DNA from: CAYYTU01 sp964474655
GTDB lineage: Bacteria; Chloroflexota; Anaerolineae; B4-G1
Direction: 5' to 3'
DNA length: 14,761 bases
Assembly: GCA_964474655.1 (NCBI GenBank)
Contig: CAYYTU010000066.1
Coordinates: 1-14,761, forward strand
The translations under genes were made by a program, and so were the position numbers. The number at the start of each line of letters is the position of its first letter. Positions within the stretch are counted from its first letter, which is position 1. The notes beneath the pieces were generated by a model. That model saw nothing but the letters and a program-made list of their open reading frames with translations. It ran no database searches and had not been told where the DNA came from. Shown one piece after another: positions 12,572 to 14,761 of the stretch.

Positions 12572-14160
12572 CAGCCGTGGACACCACGACGCTCCGGGTC
12601 GAGTTTGAGCATCCGGCCTCTTATGCCCTCTCTATCTTCTCACTGTGGGTGGCTCGCCCGATGCCGCAGGGGGCTATCGAGGCCCACGGCGTTCCCACCT
12701 GGACCGAATCGGCCAATATCGTCACCAATGGCCCCTATCGGCTTGCTGAGTGGGTTCACGACGACCACATTCTGCTGACCAAGAATCCCACCTACTACGA
12801 CGCCGCCAACGTGGACATTGATCAAGTGAAGATGTGGATGGTGGATCACAGCACGGCCTTGCAGATGTACCAGGAGGGGCAGATGGACACGACTGCTGTG
12901 CCGCTTGATGAGTTGGATGACGTCCAAACCGATCCTCTGCTTTCACAGCAACTCGTTATCGCACCTGATTTCTGCACCTACTACTACGGCTTCAGCATCT
13001 CCCAGGAACCTTTCGACGATCCGCTGGTGCGCAAGGCGTTCGCCGCAGCTACGAACCGTCGCGGGCTCATCGACGACGTGACGGGTGGTGGTCAACAGCC
13101 GGCTCTCACGTATACCCCGCCTGGCCTTTTCGGGCATGTGGATGGCTATGCCGAGGGTGTGGGCATCCCCTACGATCCAGATCAGGCACGACGGTGGCTG
13201 TCCGATGCGGGATACCCTGATGGACAGGGATTGCCGGAAGTCACGTTGTGGTTCAACGAAGGACACCAAGCTATCGCCGAGTACATCCAAGATAGTTGGC
13301 ACGCCACCCTGGGCGTGAGCGTTACCCTGAATACCCTGCCCTGGGGGGACTATCTAGATCAGTTGCCCAACGGGGAGTTCCAGGTCTGGCGATTGGGCTG
13401 GTGTATGGACTATCCCGACGCCAATAAATTCCTCAACGATGGCGTCAACAGGTCTCGCCATGGCAACTGGAGCAACGCGACCTACGAGGGTCTGCTGGAT
13501 CAGGCAGCTCGTGAGCAGGACCCTGAAGTGCGCCAAGATCTCTACAAGCAGGCCGAGGAGATCCTGGTGGAGACCGATGCGGTGATGCTTCCGCTCTATT
13601 ACTACACCAATGTGATCATCACCAAGCCCTATCTGGAGCGCACCTACGGCAATGGATTCGGCGATATCGCCACCTGGCGTATCACCAGAGCCAGCACCGT
13701 CATCGAAACCGACGGCGGCGACCTGACCTCCGACGATGGCGACACCACTGTTCAGATCCCGACCGGGGCCATCACCTATCCGGTGGTCATCACTCACACG
13801 CCCGCGACGGGCACTCCCCCCGGCGGCAACCTGAACAGCATCGGCAATATCTTCGACCTGACTGCCGTCTACACCGGCACCGATCCGGGCACGGCTGGCC
13901 TGCCGGCCCAGATCGCGCCAGGCAAAACTTACACCGTCACCGTGCAGTACAGCGAGACTCAGCTCGGCCCGACGGTTGAGGATACGTTGGGACTCTACTG
14001 GTGGGATGAGGACACGGACGAGTGGTCGCAGCAGGGCATCACCAGCAGCGTCAACGTCACCGATGACGTGGTCGCCGCCCAGGTCGATCACTTCTCGCGC
14101 TTCGCCGTGCTGGGTGAGACACATCGGGTCTACTTGCCGCTGGTGTTGCGAAACTTCTGA
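12568..14160 (+). CDS. 3' part of frameshifted solute-binding protein fused to a ZU5-like surface module
   Basis: The frame (first start GTG 12568; homology from about 12529) holds the rest of an SBP_bac_5 fold: FEHPASYALSIFSLWVARPM, NIVTNGPYRLAEWVHDDHIL, KNPTYYDAANVDIDQVKMWM, DDPLVRKAFAAATNR, PYDPDQARRWLSDAGYPDGQ, WGDYLDQLPNGEFQVWRLGW, DPEVRQDLYKQAEEILVETD. After ITRASTVIETDGGDL at about 13690 it runs into a beta-sandwich (TTVQIPTGAITYPVVITHTP, GNIFDLTAVYTG, GLYWWDEDTDEWSQ, VDHFSRFAVLG) and ends VYLPLVLRNF. That tail module is the one carried by the minus-strand surface proteins and is not part of normal solute-binding proteins. No permease or ATPase genes are nearby. The joined protein would have about 692 aa. 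Likely ligand is peptide-like, but this family also binds other solutes. Confidence 0.82.
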   Translation: MTAVDTTTLRVEFEHPASYALSIFSLWVARPMPQGAIEAHGVPTWTESANIVTNGPYRLAEWVHDDHILLTKNPTYYDAANVDIDQVKMWMVDHSTALQMYQEGQMDTTAVPLDELDDVQTDPLLSQQLVIAPDFCTYYYGFSISQEPFDDPLVRKAFAAATNRRGLIDDVTGGGQQPALTYTPPGLFGHVDGYAEGVGIPYDPDQARRWLSDAGYPDGQGLPEVTLWFNEGHQAIAEYIQDSWHATLGVSVTLNTLPWGDYLDQLPNGEFQVWRLGWCMDYPDANKFLNDGVNRSRHGNWSNATYEGLLDQAAREQDPEVRQDLYKQAEEILVETDAVMLPLYYYTNVIITKPYLERTYGNGFGDIATWRITRASTVIETDGGDLTSDDGDTTVQIPTGAITYPVVITHTPATGTPPGGNLNSIGNIFDLTAVYTGTDPGTAGLPAQIAPGKTYTVTVQYSETQLGPTVEDTLGLYWWDEDTDEWSQQGITSSVNVTDDVVAAQVDHFSRFAVLGETHRVYLPLVLRNF

Positions 14161-14171
14161 TCCTAAGTCGG

Positions 14172-14210
14172 TCGACGTGCCGGGTGCCTCGCTGGCGCCC
14201 GGCATGTCGA
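14172..14210 (+). terminator. Strong hairpin downstream of the solute-binding gene
   Basis: TCGACGTGCCGGG (14172-14184) pairs with CCCGGCATGTCGA (14198-14210) with only one G-T wobble; the inner bases extend it by a T-G pair and GCC/GGC, leaving a 5-nt loop. It begins 12 nt after the TGA. No T-run follows, so it may stop transcription with help or protect the 3' end. Confidence 0.6.
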
Positions 14211-14264
14211 TGAACTGAACCGTTGACAGGCAGCAGGATGAACCATCAACTTACACTCAGATAA

Positions 14265-14387
14265 ACGTATAGGAGAATCAAAGCAAGATACTATACCTTC
14301 CCCGTGCGTCAGTACTTCGATGGAGACGGCAAGATCATCTTCCCGCCTGACTGGGCGGAGCAGCCGTTCACGCCGCCGGGCGAGTGA
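14265..14387 (+). other. Short unassigned reading frame
   Basis: A frame with protein-like composition runs from a stop at 14262 to TGA 14387, with readable sequence ARYYTFPVRQYF then DGDGKIIFPPDWAEQPFTPPGE. AGGAG stands at 14271, but no ATG, GTG or TTG lies at normal distance; the only usual start is GTG 14304 (27 codons). I do not recognise it. It may be the end of a gene whose start was lost, or a small protein. It lies between the solute-binding gene and the module remnant, in a stretch that shows decay. Confidence 0.25.
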
Positions 14388-14404
14388 TAAAGGGTTAGAA
14401 GACG

Positions 14405-14562
14405 CACCGTTACGACGATGGCTTGGCGGAGTGGATACCGCTGCCTTGAACCAGGACCTGGCAAAAGATAGGATCACAGTTCTACTCGACCACCTTTCCG
14501 AGTTCGCGCTGCTCGGGCCAGTCGAGCGGGTTTATCTCCCGCTGGTGATGCGGGGCTACTGA
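14405..14562 (+). pseudogene. Decayed C-terminal end of another ZU5-like / YLPLVMR surface protein
   Basis: In one frame 14408-14446 reads RYDDGLAEWIPLP and then TGA. In a second frame from 14446 the domain goes on LNQDLAKDRITVLLDHLSEF, ALLGPVERVYLPLVMRGY, then a stop at 14562. Together they align with the end of the module in the solute-binding gene (YWWDEDTDEWSQ...VDHFSRFAVLG...VYLPLVLRNF). An upstream in-frame TAG (14396) and the frameshift near 14446 show that the gene is not functional. The body of the parent protein is missing; it probably was a tandem neighbour lost by deletion. Confidence 0.7.
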
Positions 14563-14761
14563 TATGAAAACAGCGCGCCGCGTGCGTCGCTTCTGGCGGC
14601 GCATGTGGCGCGCGCTATCCAGTCACGGATGCGCGATTCACGTTCCTACGCGCCGGGTCGCCGCAGCAACTCGCGCTCGATTTCCTGGATGAGGAAGGGC
14701 AGATTGGGGCGGGTGAAACTCAGGGGGCGTATTTACAAGTTGGGGGAGGACAGACTTCGGA
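14563..14761. other. Terminal stretch without a supported gene
   Basis: On the plus strand an ATG at 14564 opens an Arg-rich 42-codon frame to 14692 (MKTARRVRRFWRRMWRA...) with no Shine-Dalgarno and no recognisable domain. On the minus strand a frame between stops holds the protein-like string FTRPNLPFLIQEIERELLRR followed by PGA and TAG, perhaps the remnant of a gene, but it is bounded upstream by TAA within 30 codons. Neither is annotated as a gene. Confidence 0.4.

Noticed and set aside
14564..14692. Arg-rich 42-codon ORF after the module remnant
   Set aside because: No ribosome site, no domain, and composition typical of random GC-rich sequence; the opposite strand looks at least as protein-like.

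Overview
The window looks like a piece of a Chloroflexota genome (Anaerolineae, Caldilineae or Chloroflexia type, possibly from a metagenome). The clues are high GC, large secreted beta-rich proteins ending in a hydrophobic F/Y-L-P-x-V-x-R/K tail, a TPR-CHAT protease, and a sigma factor paired with a zinc-finger protein. The assignment rests on protein style only; there is no rRNA or tRNA in the window.

Layout. Positions 1-90 are the trailer end of a type I-E CRISPR array: one full 29-nt repeat, one 32-nt spacer and a degenerate last repeat exactly 61 nt downstream. A truncated ORF (80-343) abuts it, and its end resembles the N-terminal domain of a tyrosine recombinase. Next comes a minus-strand, translationally coupled pair for two exported proteins. 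The upstream gene (5124-6380) encodes a 418-aa secreted beta-sandwich protein. The downstream gene (436-5127) encodes a 1563-aa protein with 14 FG-GAP/VCBS repeats, a metallopeptidase domain with an HEFGH...DEY motif, and a C-terminal beta-sandwich.

Divergently, 28 nt away, lies a TPR-CHAT caspase-like protease gene (6409-8655). It converges on a minus-strand sigma/zinc-finger operon: an ECF-like sigma factor (9826-about 10590) followed by a soluble protein with three ZAS-type zinc fingers (8727-9773). Two of these fingers are encoded by a perfect 186-bp tandem duplication. Together the three genes suggest a cytosolic protease-controlled sigma switch, which is an inference from domain content and position.

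The right side (10799-14160, plus strand) carries two frameshifted genes for secreted proteins: an FN3/PKD protein and a family 5 solute-binding protein with no transporter partners. The second is fused to the same C-terminal module as the minus-strand surface proteins. A decayed copy of that module lies at 14405-14562. The last 200 bases hold no gene I can support.

The main themes are (a) a candidate Chloroflexota surface-sorting module shared by four or five unrelated exported proteins, (b) the TPR-CHAT / sigma / zinc-finger set, and (c) several signs of recent instability: the duplicated finger, a heptanucleotide repeat inside the CHAT gene, two frameshifts and gene remnants.
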